From Stichopus chloronotus (lineage: Eukaryota; Echinodermata; Holothuroidea; Aspidochirotida; Stichopodidae), in NCBI GenBank assembly GCA_021234535.1, contig CM037838.1, positions 26,761,969 to 26,825,968 of the forward strand: a DNA stretch of 64,000 bases. The letters are read 5' to 3'. The translations under genes and the position numbers were made by a program. Within the stretch, counting starts at the first letter, position 1. The number at the start of each line of letters is the position of its first letter. The notes below the pieces were generated by a model. It was given only the letters and a program-made list of their open reading frames with translations, was not told the origin of the DNA and did not search any database. Shown piece after piece: positions 62,098-64,000 of the stretch.

Positions 62098-64000
62098 GTG
62101 ACAGATGTTGTTCAAATCCCTGACTTCAAGTACCTTTTATCGCTGGAAAACACTGCCCATGCATTGGGATTAGGGCTACATTGTAAACATACTAAGTTTT
62201 CCCAGGGAAAATGTAAATCCATTAAAGGTTAATATCCAAAAAAATTAGTATATCTTATTGAACCATTCAGACAATTTAGGAAAACAGGGTTTAACAGTTA
62301 ACAAATAACGTTAGCAGAGACTTACCAAGAAGTAAATGACGTCACATGAAATGTAATAATGTAATCAATGAGGCCTAACTTTAACCGCTGTTGTACATTC
62401 AAATTTAATTTTGATAACAATATAAATCAAAACAATGGACGGCATTGTTTCGTTCTGTTCTTTAAGGGTACATTTTGGGGCTTTGCTTTGTTGTCTGTAA
62501 CTGGTAGGTGCCCCACTGCATGGCTACAAATAACAATTATGAATTTTCTTGCCTGTGTTGTGCATGCATGTGTAAGATACATACTATGCTCAAAGGGGAA
62601 ATTCAGTTCCACTTATGATTCCTATCTCGTGAGTTAATGAATCCCGTTTTTCCTTCTGTTCGCCGTCGCCACCTGGATCCAGCTTTTGGAAAGATTTTAC
62701 ACCTAAATGAGAGTTTCTGTTTCTCTCCTACCGATGGTTGTTTAGTTTGATCTTCATACAGAAGGTGGGTATAATTCCTCGAGATCAGAGTGACCATTTG
62801 GCTCTGAACGGCTTCTGCTTTAATGCAAGGAGGGAAGGGTGTTGGCGTGTACAACCCGCTGCCATCGGTGTCGGCCAAAACAGAGTGGTATCCGGTATCC
62901 AGTTGTGCATGTGAGCCATCTTTCTTTCCTGTGGGGGAGGGGAAGAATTTTCTTACTTGTGTAAGCGTTGCTGCATTGGGAAATCTGCTTCCTGTAAGTT
63001 ATTACAAACATACGGCTTACACATGCAGTGGCGCAGGTAGACTTTTTTTTTTTTTCGAGAGTGTGGGGCAAACTTCAAAACTTTCCAGAAACTTCTCAAG
63101 GTCACACTGATTGTCAGCTGGATTTTGAATGTGGGTGACATCACTGTGGAGGGTATGGAGGACTGGTATGGTGATATAATTAATGGAATTGATGACCGAT
63201 CACTGCCCCGGGGAGATGTCTAAGGGTAGGGAGATTTCATTTTGCAAATTTCGATTCTAGATTTGACTTGAATCTTCAACAATTCCTGTTTCTTAGGTAA
63301 TGATTATTTTTTTTTATCTTGCTTGATGTCATAGCGTGGACCCTATCCTGGGATTGCTTATAATTAGAATATTTTCACCTATTAAATCGAGTGTAAAATT
63401 TTAAAGTCTCAAGGTCGGCAAGCGCACTTGGACACGCGCCTTGTAATTTAGATTGATAATGTGATAAGGCAGTGCACAGTATCGAAAATATTCATAGACT
63501 AACAAACCTGTGATGTATTGATGTTTGTATTACATGGTTTTACCAGTAGCGTCTCTGCACTCACGTGTCATACAATCTGTCATATTTATGCTACAATATT
63601 ACACTGGTCACCCAGGTCCGTAGCCGGGGGGGGGGGGGGGTGTCGGAGCGTTCGAAAGACCCACCCCAACTTGAGGGAGATCCATTTTTCCAGCCCTGTG
63701 TTTGAAGGGTCAGCTATGAAATATTTTTTATCTTGACATATTGAGGCCGAATTTCCGTTCACTTTTAGCAGGAAGATAAACCTTTCCACTTATGCAATAA
63801 AATGTATACAGGCCCAAACTGACCACAATATCTCATCACTACATACATATACTATGTGTGGTGAGGAGATAATAAGCTCAAACGCGCATGCATGGTTATG
63901 TCATTGTGGCCGTGGATATCATTTAACTAGATACAATACAATGCCCTGGACACACATGCCACGACAACCTGCGACACAACCGCGACCACCCACCGCGTCT
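62098..64000. other. Non-coding tail of the window
   Basis: No coding exon was recognised on either strand. A long G run at about 63627-63640, preceded by GGTCCGTAGCC, looks like the edge of another dispersed G-rich repeat. Confidence 0.45.

Noticed and set aside
1..64000. Prokaryotic systems, CRISPR arrays, operons, tRNA or rRNA genes
   Set aside because: Genes have GT-AG introns and animal protein families; no regular spacer array or recognisable structural RNA gene was seen by eye.

Overview
The window reads as nuclear DNA of an invertebrate animal: AT-rich, intron-rich and full of short transposable-element remnants. The domain content, GT-AG introns and repeat style fit a marine deuterostome such as an echinoderm. 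That taxonomic guess is inference; no marker in the window settles it. No operons, bacterial genes, CRISPR arrays, tRNA or rRNA genes were recognised.

Three protein-coding genes can be supported. (1) 1053-1412 (+) is the last coding exon of a fold-type I, class V aminotransferase-like protein; the rest lies upstream of the window. (2) 24187-44664 (+) is a complete ABHD16A-type lipase gene, rebuilt here as 18 coding exons with matching intron phases, giving about 541 aa against 558 in human. The catalytic Ser, Asp and His, the two N-terminal hydrophobic segments and the WPVDF and GWNHPGF blocks are all present. (3) 60805-49882 (-) is a complete Rho-family GTPase of the Rac/Mtl type in 5 coding exons, 199 aa, colinear with Rac1 through the G domain and ending in a polybasic tail and a CSVM CAAX box.

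The rest is introns and repeat-rich intergenic DNA. From 9.2 to 21.3 kb lies an accessory block. It holds a Penelope-like retroelement scrap, a GC-rich element with CAGTGG ends, an isolated MADF-like start exon, two near-identical copies of a 0.6-kb segment with a foldback, a TTAA-ended MITE, sequence-related palindromes, a decayed unidentified reading frame and a repeat family present in inverted orientation about 9 kb apart. ABHD16A intron 1 carries a frameshifted, antisense pogo/Tigger-type transposase and a second MITE-like element. Its intron 13 holds a 96-100 bp minisatellite, and intron 14 holds several decayed copies of the preceding exon's splice-donor region. The Rho gene's introns contain a LINE reverse-transcriptase 3' end and nuclear-receptor-like AGGTCA repeats. 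A second, inverted copy of the TTAA MITE lies upstream of the Rho gene.

I see no new multi-gene system. The observations most worth checking are the copied donor sites in ABHD16A intron 14, the paired alternative splice sites between exons 5 and 6, the altered switch II of the Rho GTPase and the decayed reading frame at 17.98-19.15 kb.
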